Source of the DNA: Desertivirga brevis
GTDB lineage: Bacteria; Bacteroidota; Bacteroidia; Sphingobacteriales; Sphingobacteriaceae
DNA: 64,000 bases
NCBI RefSeq assembly: GCF_017355835.1
Contig: NZ_JAFEWF010000010.1
Coordinates: 186,001 to 250,000, forward strand
Reading direction: 5' to 3'
The notes under the pieces were generated by a model. The model saw only the letters and a program-made list of their open reading frames with translations. It did no database searches and was not told the DNA's origin. The number at the start of each line of letters is the position of its first letter. The stretch's first letter is position 1. Shown here piece after piece: positions 26,325 through 35,306 of the stretch. Made by a program: the position numbers and the translations under genes.

Positions 26325-27374
26325 ATGTTACTCCCACAAGTATCCGTAATTATCCCATGCTACAATGTTGAACCTTATGTAAGGGAAGGTTTACTATCAA
26401 TAATGCAACAGACTTATCCTAATTTAGAGATTGTTTGCGTTGATGACCTCTCGACTGATAAGACCCTTGAAATTCTCCTTGAACTTCAAGCTTCTGATAA
26501 AAGAATAAAAGTATTTAAAAATGACGAGAACTTAGGATTAGTTGGAACTTTGAACAAACTGGTCAGCCTTGCCTCACACAATATTTTGATTCGAATGGAC
26601 CCTGATGACATTTCCGTAACCCAAAGAATAGACACGCTTGTTAGAACTTACCTATCTACCGGGGCTCATATTATTTCAAGCGATTATAGTTTGATTTCAG
26701 AAAACGGGAATCCTATCCCATACAAGGGTTTTGATTTATTGTATACTCCCGCTGGCCTAGTTTATACTGCTTTATTTAATTCTCCAATTCCACATGCGCC
26801 CGCATTGATTGAAAAATCTGTTTTACTTCGGTTTCAATATCAAAGCGACTTCAAGGCCACTGAAGACTATAAACTATGGACTGACGTGCTGATGCATAGT
26901 AAATATAAAGTGCATCTTCTAAAAGATAAACTTTATTTATATCGAATTAATACAAATAGTATTTCCAATAGGGTTGCAAATATCCAAATTGAAAATCATA
27001 TAAAAATTGCATCGCAATATATATATTCTTTGTTAGGTTTTAGAAGTACTTGTAATCATTTGAGAATATACAAAAGGAATGTGGATTCAACCATTTTTAA
27101 TAGCAGGTACCTAAAACAATCTTTAGAAGAGGCGTTTGAAATACATTATAAGTTTATTTCTTCCAATTTATTATCAAAAGAAGAATTGCAAGAAATAAAC
27201 AAATTTTTTAGTCAATTTCTAACATTCACTTACTCCTCGGCATTAAGGTTATCCAAAGACCTTCCCTGGTACGAAAGTGGTAGGTGCACTTTTGTCCTAC
27301 TTCAACTTTTTATTAAACAACCTAAATTCTTTTTCTTAAAATCAACATGGAAATGGCTATGGAGAAGGATATGA
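26325..27374 (+). CDS. Family 2 glycosyltransferase
   Basis: A 349-residue GT-A transferase: VSVIIPCYNVEPYVREGLLSI, VDDLSTDKT (nucleotide-binding Asp), and RMDPDDIS as the metal-binding DxD region at about residues 92-99. The C-terminal third is helical with a basic end and may sit on the membrane. It starts 5 bases after the preceding gene and overlaps the next one by ATGA (27371-27374). Confidence 0.9.
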   Translation: MLLPQVSVIIPCYNVEPYVREGLLSIMQQTYPNLEIVCVDDLSTDKTLEILLELQASDKRIKVFKNDENLGLVGTLNKLVSLASHNILIRMDPDDISVTQRIDTLVRTYLSTGAHIISSDYSLISENGNPIPYKGFDLLYTPAGLVYTALFNSPIPHAPALIEKSVLLRFQYQSDFKATEDYKLWTDVLMHSKYKVHLLKDKLYLYRINTNSISNRVANIQIENHIKIASQYIYSLLGFRSTCNHLRIYKRNVDSTIFNSRYLKQSLEEAFEIHYKFISSNLLSKEELQEINKFFSQFLTFTYSSALRLSKDLPWYESGRCTFVLLQLFIKQPKFFFLKSTWKWLWRRI

Positions 27375-28207
27375 TACTTTCAATTATTGTACCAACAGTT
27401 GGTAGGATTAATGAACTTCGCGATTTACTGGAATCTATTTCAAATATGGATTTTAATCGTAGATTCGAAGTTATCATTGTTGATCAAAATGACGACGACC
27501 TACTCCAAAATGTAATCGAAGAGTTTCAAGAGTTACTACCGTTAATTCATAAAAAAGTGTCTTTTAAGGGTTTGTCAAAAGCAAAGAATTTTGGCGCTCG
27601 TTTAGCAAATGGAAAATGGTTAAGTTTTCCCGATGATGATTGTAAAATCCTTAAAGACACCTACTTAACAGGACTTGATGTTGCAATTCAAACAAGTTCG
27701 GATGTTGTCTTCGGAAAATGTATAGACAGCTATGGAAAAGATAGCGTTATGAAATTTAAAAAAAAACCATACACCTTAAGTATAGAAACTATGGAGGGAG
27801 GTTTTGTTGAGGCAACAGCTATTGCAAAAAAAGAGGTATGGGAACTTTTCCAGTTTGATGAGAAGATGGGAGCTGGATGCTTTTATGGAGCAGAAGAAGG
27901 TTACGATTGGGTGTATAGAATACTAAAAGATTCAAATTATAAACTTTCCTATACTCCTTCTCTCAATTTCTTTCATCCACAGGTAATACAAACTAAAGGT
28001 GATTCTAAGTCTCTAAAACGTGTATTCTCCTATCGATGCGGCTTTGGCTTCTTGTGTTCCAAGCACAAATTGTATCTAAAGTTTTTCAAAAGAATCTGCT
28101 TAGTAACGACAGCAACTTTCCTTTTTGCTTTTATCGACAGAAAGAAAGCTAAATTCTATTTGGTTGAACTAAATGGCCTAATTTTAGGCTGGTTATTAAA
28201 ATTGTGA
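27371..28207 (+). CDS. Family 2 glycosyltransferase
   Basis: A GT-A transferase of 278 residues from this start: MILSIIVPTVGRINELRDLLES, IVDQNDDD, KAKNFGARLANGKWLSFPDDDCK (catalytic DDD near residue 88) and a later GAEEGYDWVYRILKD. I place the start at 27371, where ATG overlaps the previous stop as ATGA and GGAGAAGG (27361-27368) provides a ribosome site; the open frame extends back to 27347. A hydrophobic C-terminal segment (FFKRICLVTTATFLFAF) suggests membrane contact. Confidence 0.88.
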   Translation: MILSIIVPTVGRINELRDLLESISNMDFNRRFEVIIVDQNDDDLLQNVIEEFQELLPLIHKKVSFKGLSKAKNFGARLANGKWLSFPDDDCKILKDTYLTGLDVAIQTSSDVVFGKCIDSYGKDSVMKFKKKPYTLSIETMEGGFVEATAIAKKEVWELFQFDEKMGAGCFYGAEEGYDWVYRILKDSNYKLSYTPSLNFFHPQVIQTKGDSKSLKRVFSYRCGFGFLCSKHKLYLKFFKRICLVTTATFLFAFIDRKKAKFYLVELNGLILGWLLKL

Positions 28208-29559
28208 AAAGCTCTTCTTTATTTAATAGACTTAATAATTACCTCCTTCTACACTTTCTTAATATTGGTGTACTGCTAACTTATTGTGTTTTATTTTATG
28301 AAAAAAACGATCTATATCTAATAATAACCTTCTTTTCCTCTCTCCTTATTGGCTTCTCTCTTGAGGCAGTTTCCACAAAAAGGCTATTTGCCAACAGCTC
28401 TGCTATAATTCTTCTACTCTTTCTTTTTCTTTATGGCTTTTTTAACGTCTGTATAGACTTTCTAATTTTTGGAGAAGTGTCGAAAGACATTTATTTCGCT
28501 ACCCTTATTTACGGGCTATCACTTCCTTCTTACAATTTAGGTTTATCTGTAGTTCGGGGCCAGGACTACTCTATTTATTATGAGCGAACGTTGTGTAAAG
28601 ATTTCAAAAAGAAATTTAGCTACTCATTGTTCCTGATATTACCCTTAATAATCCTACTTATATTTCGCTCATATTATCTGTGGAAACAGCAATTACTATT
28701 CAATCCTGGAGTTTTAAAGGAAACTAATCGTATAGACCTTTTCAAAGAAATTAGTCAATCTTGGGTAGTAAGTGGCTATCTTATTTCGGGCATTTTCTTA
28801 TATTTCATCTTTTACTATAAAAATATTCAAAGGAGGCTTTTAATAATAATAACTTTATTATTTACCTACTATGTCGCAATGCAACTGTGCGTTGGAAATC
28901 GGAGAGACTTTTCACCGATGATAGTTGGCATTTTCTGGGTTTTTGTAAATACAAAGAAAATGAAACTAAATATATCTTCTTTTATCGTACTTTTACTCTC
29001 AATATTTATATTTTTATCAATTTCTACATTACGCTCATCTCCAGAATCAACCTCTATTTTTTCTGCCGCCTTTATCTATCAAACCTTGTCTTCAAACGAG
29101 TTCGTATATCCCTTCTATACCCTAACATATGCTGTTCACGATTTTTTAAATGGGAACCTTGAATATTTATATGGAAAAAGCCTTCTATTAAATTCTATAA
29201 CAATCTTTATACCTCGGATATTAATACCATGGAAACCCAATTCTCTTGCTTCCGATTTCGTGATGGATAATTTTGGAGGAGGAATGGGATATGCTTACAC
29301 TCCCATAACAGAATTATTCATAAATTTCGGCATTTTGGGGCCTGCAGTCTTTTTTTTCTTGTTAGGTTTATTACTAAAAAAGGTTCAGACATTAAAAGAC
29401 CAGCGTTTAATATTCCTATTTTTTGTCTTAATACCTGACTTTTGCCGAGGTGAAATTAGTTCGTTTATTTATCAACTATTGATAAGCAGCTTATTTGTGT
29501 TTCTTATTCCAGGTTTATTGCTCTATAGAAAAAAAAGCAATGTTGATTTTATTAGATAA
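28204..29559 (+). CDS. Putative O-antigen/polysaccharide polymerase (Wzy)
   Basis: A 451-residue membrane protein with about 11-12 hydrophobic segments and few conserved motifs, as is usual for Wzy. A long loop between late TM segments (about residues 290-360: ...SIFSAAFIYQTLSS..., GNLEYLYGKSLLLNSITIFIPR, WKPNSLASDFV) resembles the periplasmic loop of oligosaccharide repeat-unit polymerases, with NxxS/Axxx-F and GGGMGYAYTP patterns. It starts with GTG overlapping the previous stop (GTGA). Together with Wzx and Wzz it completes a Wzy-dependent pathway. Assignment rests on topology and context. Confidence 0.82.
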   Translation: MKSSSLFNRLNNYLLLHFLNIGVLLTYCVLFYEKNDLYLIITFFSSLLIGFSLEAVSTKRLFANSSAIILLLFLFLYGFFNVCIDFLIFGEVSKDIYFATLIYGLSLPSYNLGLSVVRGQDYSIYYERTLCKDFKKKFSYSLFLILPLIILLIFRSYYLWKQQLLFNPGVLKETNRIDLFKEISQSWVVSGYLISGIFLYFIFYYKNIQRRLLIIITLLFTYYVAMQLCVGNRRDFSPMIVGIFWVFVNTKKMKLNISSFIVLLLSIFIFLSISTLRSSPESTSIFSAAFIYQTLSSNEFVYPFYTLTYAVHDFLNGNLEYLYGKSLLLNSITIFIPRILIPWKPNSLASDFVMDNFGGGMGYAYTPITELFINFGILGPAVFFFLLGLLLKKVQTLKDQRLIFLFFVLIPDFCRGEISSFIYQLLISSLFVFLIPGLLLYRKKSNVDFIR

Positions 29560-30619
29560 TATTATATATTCCCTTCAGACTGCAGGAGGTATCTCAACCT
29601 ACTGGCAGGAACTTACCAGAAGAGTTTTAAGAGATGAGCTTCCCGTATCTTTCCTTGAATTTCCGAATTGTAACGTTAACAGAAAAGAAATTGATATACC
29701 TCAATCAAAAGTATTAAACATACAAAAGTACCCGATATTGGTCGAAAGATTTAGACAATTAGCTTTAAAGTCATATAGATCGAATTTTATTTTCCATTCT
29801 AGTTATAACCGCGTGACCTCTAATCCAAATGCTCTCCAAGTTATAACTATCCACGACTTCGTTCACGAGAAATACTATTCCGGGACAAGACAAATTCTTC
29901 ATTCTTATTTGAAAAACAGAGCTATTAAGAGTGCAAATAAAATAATAACAGTTTCCGAAAATACTAAAACTGATCTATTAGAGCGTTTTCCTAATCTGTC
30001 ACCTACAAAAATTAAAGTTATTTACAACGGCGTCTCCGATTGCTTTTTCCCAATAGATTCAGTAGAAACATATTCTACCCAAAAACCGTTTTTGCTCTAC
30101 GTTGGATCTAGAGAACATTACAAAAACTTTACATTTGCTATTAAAGTACTTAAAGAACTAAAAGATTTTGATTTATATATTGTTGGGTCCCCCTTGAATG
30201 ACATCGAAAGCTCTACCTTAAACAGTAACATTGCTGATCGTTTTAAAGTATTCACAGCAGTGAATCCTTCGAAGTTGAACGAGCTTTATAACAGTGCTTT
30301 CGCCTTACTTTATCCCTCTTCTTACGAAGGTTTTGGTATACCTTTACTAGAAGCGATGAAATGCGGCACACCATTTTTAGCGCTACGAAGATCAAGCATC
30401 CCAGAAGTTGCAGGAGACGCTGGAATTTTAATAGATCAACTTGATATCGATGCTTTTACTAGCGCTATAATGTCCATTGATCTAGATCGCGAGAAACTGA
30501 GAGCAAAGGGATTCAATCAAGTAAAAAAGTTTTCATGGGAAAAATCTTTTCAAGAGACGATTAAAGTGTATAATGAATTATATAATAATGAAGATTTCAA
30601 TCATAACAGTTGTATTTAA
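29540..30619 (+). CDS. Family 4-type glycosyltransferase (GT-B)
   Basis: A 359-residue GT-B transferase from the start at 29540 (MLILLDNIIYSLQTAGGIST); the frame is open back to 29495 but that adds a 15-residue extension over the polymerase gene. Domains: N-terminal acceptor half with ITIHDFVHEKYY, then VSENTKTDLLERFP, and the donor half with LLYVGSREHYKNF and LLYPSSYEGFGIPLLEAMKCGTP (E-x7-E motif). It resembles mannosyltransferases of the GT4 family. It is clearly paralogous to the transferase at 40530-41606. It overlaps the next gene by 32 bases. Confidence 0.9.
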   Translation: MLILLDNIIYSLQTAGGISTYWQELTRRVLRDELPVSFLEFPNCNVNRKEIDIPQSKVLNIQKYPILVERFRQLALKSYRSNFIFHSSYNRVTSNPNALQVITIHDFVHEKYYSGTRQILHSYLKNRAIKSANKIITVSENTKTDLLERFPNLSPTKIKVIYNGVSDCFFPIDSVETYSTQKPFLLYVGSREHYKNFTFAIKVLKELKDFDLYIVGSPLNDIESSTLNSNIADRFKVFTAVNPSKLNELYNSAFALLYPSSYEGFGIPLLEAMKCGTPFLALRRSSIPEVAGDAGILIDQLDIDAFTSAIMSIDLDREKLRAKGFNQVKKFSWEKSFQETIKVYNELYNNEDFNHNSCI

Positions 30620-31334
30620 TAACGATAAGACAATTCGAGAAGCTATCACTTCTGTACTATCTCAAACATATTCCGATATAGAGTACATCATAATTGATGG
30701 GGGTTCTTCTGACGACACACTAGCAATTATTAATGAATTTTCGTCTTCCATTACTACATTAATATCCGAACCTGACCGCGGCATTTATGATGCTATGAAC
30801 AAGGGTATAAAATGCTCTACGGGGCAAATCATAGGAATACTTAACTCTGATGACCTATATGAAGATCAAAATGTATTATCTGATGTAATGTCTGCTTTTG
30901 AAAAAGACTCAGAGTTAGATATAGTGTATGGGAACTTAAAATATGTTAAACCGAACACGAAGGATACGGTGGTAAGGAAGTGGAAGTCTAAAAAATATTA
31001 TAATTCGTTCTTCGATGACGGAAATGTCCCACCACATCCTTGCTTGTTTGTAAGAAACGTGGTGTATCAGAAAGCTGGCCTGTTTAACCAGAAATATAAA
31101 TTGGCCGCGGATTACGAGTTTATGCTAAGAATTTTTAAGAGGTATAAATTCAAATCTAAATATATGGATCGGTGGATGGTAAGAATGAGGTTAGGAGGAG
31201 CCACTAATAGTTCTTTTAAAAATATTATTAACCAAAATAGGGAAATTGTAAATTCTTGGAGAGAGCTTAATACCTCGCCACCCATTGGGCTGATGCCAAA
31301 GAGATTAGTAAAGAGACTTACTCAATTTTTCTAA
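30588..31334 (+). CDS. Family 2 glycosyltransferase (WcaA/colanic-acid type)
   Basis: A transferase of 248 residues from the start at 30588 (MKISIITVVFNND), which looks better than the upstream ATG at 30573 that deepens the overlap. It has IDGGSSDDT, EPDRGIYDAMNKGI and GILNSDD (metal-binding DD at about residues 87-88), which together mark the group of small GT2 enzymes found in many capsule and O-antigen loci. The C-terminus is basic. It lies 2 bases before the epimerase-like gene. Confidence 0.9.
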   Translation: MKISIITVVFNNDKTIREAITSVLSQTYSDIEYIIIDGGSSDDTLAIINEFSSSITTLISEPDRGIYDAMNKGIKCSTGQIIGILNSDDLYEDQNVLSDVMSAFEKDSELDIVYGNLKYVKPNTKDTVVRKWKSKKYYNSFFDDGNVPPHPCLFVRNVVYQKAGLFNQKYKLAADYEFMLRIFKRYKFKSKYMDRWMVRMRLGGATNSSFKNIINQNREIVNSWRELNTSPPIGLMPKRLVKRLTQFF

Positions 31335-31336
31335 GT

Positions 31337-32224
31337 ATGAAAATCCTTTTGACCGGGGCGAATGGCTATTTCGGCACCCATCTAAACAAAGAACTTACAA
31401 ACAACACAATCAAAACGTTAGGCCGGAAAAATTGCCATTATGTTTTTGATCTAAGGTCTAATAGCCCGAAGTTTGATGAAGAATTTGAGACTGTAATACA
31501 TGCAGCGGGGAAGGCTCATTTAGTTCCAAAACATGAAAAGGAAGCTCGTGATTTTTTTGATGTGAATGTTACAGGAACTATTAATTTATTAAAAGGTCTT
31601 GAAAATGCACTTCTTCCCCGCAAATTTGTCTTCATTAGTTCTGTCGCTGTATATGGCTTAGAATCAGGACTATTAATACCTGAATCTTCTGACTTAAAAG
31701 CTAAAGATCCGTATGGAAAAAGTAAAGTTCAGGCAGAGGAAATCATTAATAATTGGTGTTCTAAAAACAACATTAAATGCACAATTCTTCGACTGCCTCT
31801 TATCGCTGGTATAAATCCCCCCGGTAATTTAAGAGCAATGATCAAAGGTATACAAAAAGGCTACTATTTCAATATCGCAGGAGGAACAGCACGTAAAAGT
31901 ATGGTAATGGCTGAGGATGTAGCGAAATACATTCTGCCAGCATCGGAGATTGGAGGTATTTATAATTTGACGGATGGGCACCATCCAAGCTTCTATGAAT
32001 TGAGTGCAGTTATAGCTCGCAAGCTAAATAAACCTAAACCTGTCAATATACCATCTGTATTGGCTCATGGATTAGCGAAAATAGGAGATATAGTAGGCAG
32101 AAAATCTCTCATCAACTCCTATAAACTTAATAAGATTTTGTCGGATTTAACCTTTGATGACACCAAAGCCCGAAAGGAATTCGGATGGAGTCCACGGCCA
32201 GTTCTAGAAATTATTGAAACATAA
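31337..32224 (+). CDS. NAD-dependent epimerase/reductase, WbpV/WreQ-like
   Basis: A 295-residue extended SDR protein. NAD loop TGANGYFGTHL (residues 6-16), VIHAAGKAHLVPKHE, FISSVAVYG (catalytic Ser) and YGKSKVQAEEII (Tyr/Lys), then LRLPLIAGINPPGN. The HAAGKAH and GINPPGN segments are shared with the reductases that act on UDP-4-keto-6-deoxy-GlcNAc in QuiNAc/FucNAc synthesis. Next are a WecA/WbpL-like transferase and a WbpM-like dehydratase, the same three functions as in Pseudomonas and Rhizobium O-antigen loci. The specific reaction is inferred from this order. Confidence 0.85.
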   Translation: MKILLTGANGYFGTHLNKELTNNTIKTLGRKNCHYVFDLRSNSPKFDEEFETVIHAAGKAHLVPKHEKEARDFFDVNVTGTINLLKGLENALLPRKFVFISSVAVYGLESGLLIPESSDLKAKDPYGKSKVQAEEIINNWCSKNNIKCTILRLPLIAGINPPGNLRAMIKGIQKGYYFNIAGGTARKSMVMAEDVAKYILPASEIGGIYNLTDGHHPSFYELSAVIARKLNKPKPVNIPSVLAHGLAKIGDIVGRKSLINSYKLNKILSDLTFDDTKARKEFGWSPRPVLEIIET

Positions 32225-32307
32225 CGCTTAAATAAATATAACTAGGTATTAAAAAGCCCTTATCTGTATTGGTTGGACGCAACCATAAACTGCCTCAAGA
32301 ATAAAAA

Positions 32308-33300
32308 ATGCCGGATCTCATTATCTATATCGTACTTTTTGTATTATTTCTAATTCTTCAAATAGCTTACTTCAAGATTGCTGATAGGTTTAACATTATT
32401 GATAAGCCAAATTACAGAAGTTCTCATACAAGAATCACTATCCGTGGAGGAGGAATAATATTTCCAATTGCAGTCCTCGTATGGTTCATTCAGTCTGGAT
32501 TCCAATATCCCTGGTTTGTTTTAGGCTTAATATTGATTTCCTCAATTAGCTTTGTTGATGACATTAAAACCTTAAAAAGTGGGCTTCGCTCAATTTTTCA
32601 ATTTTTAGCTGTAGGACTTATGTTATTCAATTTACCTCTATCTCTTCCTATTTATTATTACCCCGTTCTCTTTGTACTAATAGTAGGGACAAAGAACGCT
32701 TACAATTTCATGGACGGTATTAATGGGATCACAGGAGCTTATAGTCTTATCACTCTCACTTCACTTTTAATCGTTAACCAATATCACTCTAAATTCACGT
32801 CTAATAGTTTAATCATATCTACTATGCTTGCTTTGCTAGTCTTCAATTTCTTCAACTTTAGAAAAAAGGCTAAATGCTTTGCCGGAGATGTTGGTAGTGT
32901 TAGTATGGCCTTTATCATACTATTCCTTATTATCCAGTTAATACAGGAAACCCAGAACTACGCGTTTGTACTTCTTTTGATGTTTTATGGTTTAGATGTT
33001 GTTACCACTATTCTATTTCGTGTTATTAGACGGGAAAATATCCTTGAAGCTCATCGAAGCCACTTTTATCAGTTTTTAGCAAACGAGAAAAAAGTTCCGC
33101 ATCTAGTTGTCTCTTCCCTATACGCCCTAGCACAATTAATAATAAACCTCATACTCATTTATTTAATTCGCCCTGTTTCATTTGAGCAAATTCCTTCGTT
33201 ATTAGTGGTGATAGTTTTAGCGGGCATTATATTCATTGGTCTTCGATTGTTGATGGAGGGACAGGAGCGATTATTAAAAAAGCAAGTATTTGAATTTTAA
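32308..33300 (+). CDS. Initiating sugar-phosphate transferase (WecA/WbpL-like, MraY superfamily)
   Basis: A 330-residue protein with about 10-11 TM segments that loads the first sugar-1-phosphate onto undecaprenyl phosphate. Typical motifs are GGGIIFPIAV, SFVDDIKTL, NAYNFMDGINGITGAYS (Asp of the active site), CFAGDVGSVSMAF and ENILEAHRSHFYQ (C-terminal loop). The last resembles WbpL and its relatives that use QuiNAc or FucNAc. An 83-base gap separates it from the reductase gene; the dehydratase follows 56 bases on. It would start the repeat unit for the Wzx/Wzy system. Confidence 0.92.
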   Translation: MPDLIIYIVLFVLFLILQIAYFKIADRFNIIDKPNYRSSHTRITIRGGGIIFPIAVLVWFIQSGFQYPWFVLGLILISSISFVDDIKTLKSGLRSIFQFLAVGLMLFNLPLSLPIYYYPVLFVLIVGTKNAYNFMDGINGITGAYSLITLTSLLIVNQYHSKFTSNSLIISTMLALLVFNFFNFRKKAKCFAGDVGSVSMAFIILFLIIQLIQETQNYAFVLLLMFYGLDVVTTILFRVIRRENILEAHRSHFYQFLANEKKVPHLVVSSLYALAQLIINLILIYLIRPVSFEQIPSLLVVIVLAGIIFIGLRLLMEGQERLLKKQVFEF

Positions 33301-33356
33301 TTACCAGAAACTAAAACTTAAGTCACTATATTTGTCAACTTTAAAATGCTACCTCT

Positions 33357-35306
33357 ATGCTCAATCGTATAAACATAGTTCCAAGGTGGATAATTTTTTG
33401 TCTGGACCTCACAGTTTCACTATTTTCACTGGCCTTCGCTTATTTCGTAAGGTTCAACTTCAATATTTCCTTTATTGATTTAAACGAGCTTCAACGGAAC
33501 CTTATTATATTCACAATAATCAATTGTGCTGTCTTTGGAGCTGTTCGCACCTATGCAGGAATAATACGGTATACCAGTGCCCAGGATTCCTTTCGGATCT
33601 TATTCTCTATTGTCATTAGCAACTCCATATTCTTCGTCTGGAACATTTTTCAGGTAACACAAGACAAGCCACTGATCATTGGGAACTCTATATTAGTTAT
33701 CAATGGTCTATGCTGCTTTTTGTTGCTAATTACCTACAGAGTATTGGTTAAGTATTGCTTCTTATATATCAAAAACTTAAGACTGGACAGAAAAGCCGTA
33801 GTAATTTACGGAGCAGGTGAAACAGGAATAGCAGTTAAAAGGACGTTAGACCATGACAGAAAGCTGAACATGCAGGTAGTGGCCTTCCTGGATGATAACG
33901 AGCGGATGCGCGGGAAAGCTATCGATAGTATTAAGATCTATCTTCCTTCTGAATTAAAGAAACTTGCAGCTGATGGAAAGATCACCGACGTTTTACTGGC
34001 TGCTGATATTTCCCTTGAAAGAAAAAATGCTTTTGTTGATCTCTGCCTGGAAAATGACATTAAGGTTCTAACCCTCCCTCCTGCCGTAACTTGGCTTAAC
34101 GGTTATATCAATACTCGTCAAATTCATAATATTAACATTGAAGAGCTCCTTGAAAGAAAACCGATTGAAATCAGCAATGAATTGATTTCAGGGCAGTTGA
34201 AGGGCAAAAGGGTTTTGGTAACTGGAGCAGCCGGATCTATCGGTAGTGAAATTGTCAGGCAGGTATGTAAGTTTGATCCTCAATTAGTCATTCTAAGTGA
34301 TCAGTCGGAGTCTCCTCTACACGCCCTGCAATTAGAGTTGGACGATAAAAACGTGGATACTACTTGTCATGCCTTTATCGGTGATGTAAGGGACAAACAC
34401 AGAATGGAGCTTTTATTCGAAACATTCAAGCCTCATTACGTATATCATGCCGCAGCCTACAAGCATGTGCCAATGATGGAGCACCATCCTTCTGAAGCTA
34501 TTCGCACCAATGTGATGGGAACTAAGATCCTTGCAAATCTTTCTGTAAAATACGGTGTGGAGAAGTTCGTGATGGTTTCTACAGATAAGGCAGTTAACCC
34601 AACCAACGTAATGGGTGCATCTAAACGTCTGGCAGAAATTTACGTTCAATCGCTCTACAACTCGTTTAAACAGAAAAACGTAATCTATTCCAACGGTCTC
34701 TCCCACTTGAATAAGGAAGGGGCGAATAAAAAAACCAAATTCATTACTACGCGTTTTGGAAACGTGCTTGGGTCTAATGGTTCTGTAATTCCGAGATTCA
34801 AGGAACAAATTGAACGCGGTGGTCCGATTACGGTAACTCATCCGGATATTACCAGGTATTTTATGACCATTCCGGAAGCATGTAGGTTGGTTTTGGAAGC
34901 TGGATCTATGGGTGAGGGTGGCGAGATCTTCATCTTTGATATGGGCAAGTCTGTTAAGATTATAGATCTTGCTAAAAAAATGATCAGATTATCAGGACTT
35001 ATACCAGACGAAGACATTAAAATTGAATACAGTGGTTTGCGCCCTGGAGAAAAGCTGTATGAAGAGCTTTTAAATGATAAAGAGAATACCCTGCCTACTC
35101 ACCATGAAAAGATCATGGTGGCGAAAACTAGGGAGTATAATTTCGAAACTATCAGTAACCAGATAGAGGAATTGATTACACTTGGCTCGCAGTCGCAAGA
35201 CTGGCAGGTTGTTGCTAAGATGAAGGAAATTGTTCCGGAGTTTAAAAGCAATAATTCCATATATGAAGACCTTGATGAGGAGATCAAGGAAATACAGATG
35301 AAATGA
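33357..35306 (+). CDS. Membrane-bound UDP-GlcNAc 4,6-dehydratase (WbpM/CapD-like)
   Basis: A 649-residue two-domain enzyme. Four TM helices (residues 10-115) precede a first Rossmann domain (VVIYGAGETGIAVKRTL) and the catalytic SDR domain (VLVTGAAGSIGSEIVRQV at about 282-299). In the active site, VSTDKAVNPTNVMGASKR carries Met where most SDRs have Tyr, the S-M-K arrangement known for large WbpM-type proteins. It converts UDP-GlcNAc to the 4-keto-6-deoxy form, which the nearby reductase would use. Length is normal for the long form. Its stop overlaps the next start by ATGA. Confidence 0.95.
   Translation: MLNRINIVPRWIIFCLDLTVSLFSLAFAYFVRFNFNISFIDLNELQRNLIIFTIINCAVFGAVRTYAGIIRYTSAQDSFRILFSIVISNSIFFVWNIFQVTQDKPLIIGNSILVINGLCCFLLLITYRVLVKYCFLYIKNLRLDRKAVVIYGAGETGIAVKRTLDHDRKLNMQVVAFLDDNERMRGKAIDSIKIYLPSELKKLAADGKITDVLLAADISLERKNAFVDLCLENDIKVLTLPPAVTWLNGYINTRQIHNINIEELLERKPIEISNELISGQLKGKRVLVTGAAGSIGSEIVRQVCKFDPQLVILSDQSESPLHALQLELDDKNVDTTCHAFIGDVRDKHRMELLFETFKPHYVYHAAAYKHVPMMEHHPSEAIRTNVMGTKILANLSVKYGVEKFVMVSTDKAVNPTNVMGASKRLAEIYVQSLYNSFKQKNVIYSNGLSHLNKEGANKKTKFITTRFGNVLGSNGSVIPRFKEQIERGGPITVTHPDITRYFMTIPEACRLVLEAGSMGEGGEIFIFDMGKSVKIIDLAKKMIRLSGLIPDEDIKIEYSGLRPGEKLYEELLNDKENTLPTHHEKIMVAKTREYNFETISNQIEELITLGSQSQDWQVVAKMKEIVPEFKSNNSIYEDLDEEIKEIQMK

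Noticed and set aside
34413..34841. A 142-codon minus-strand frame within the WbpM-like gene
   Set aside because: The opposite strand encodes the conserved catalytic domain; the antisense frame shows no family features.
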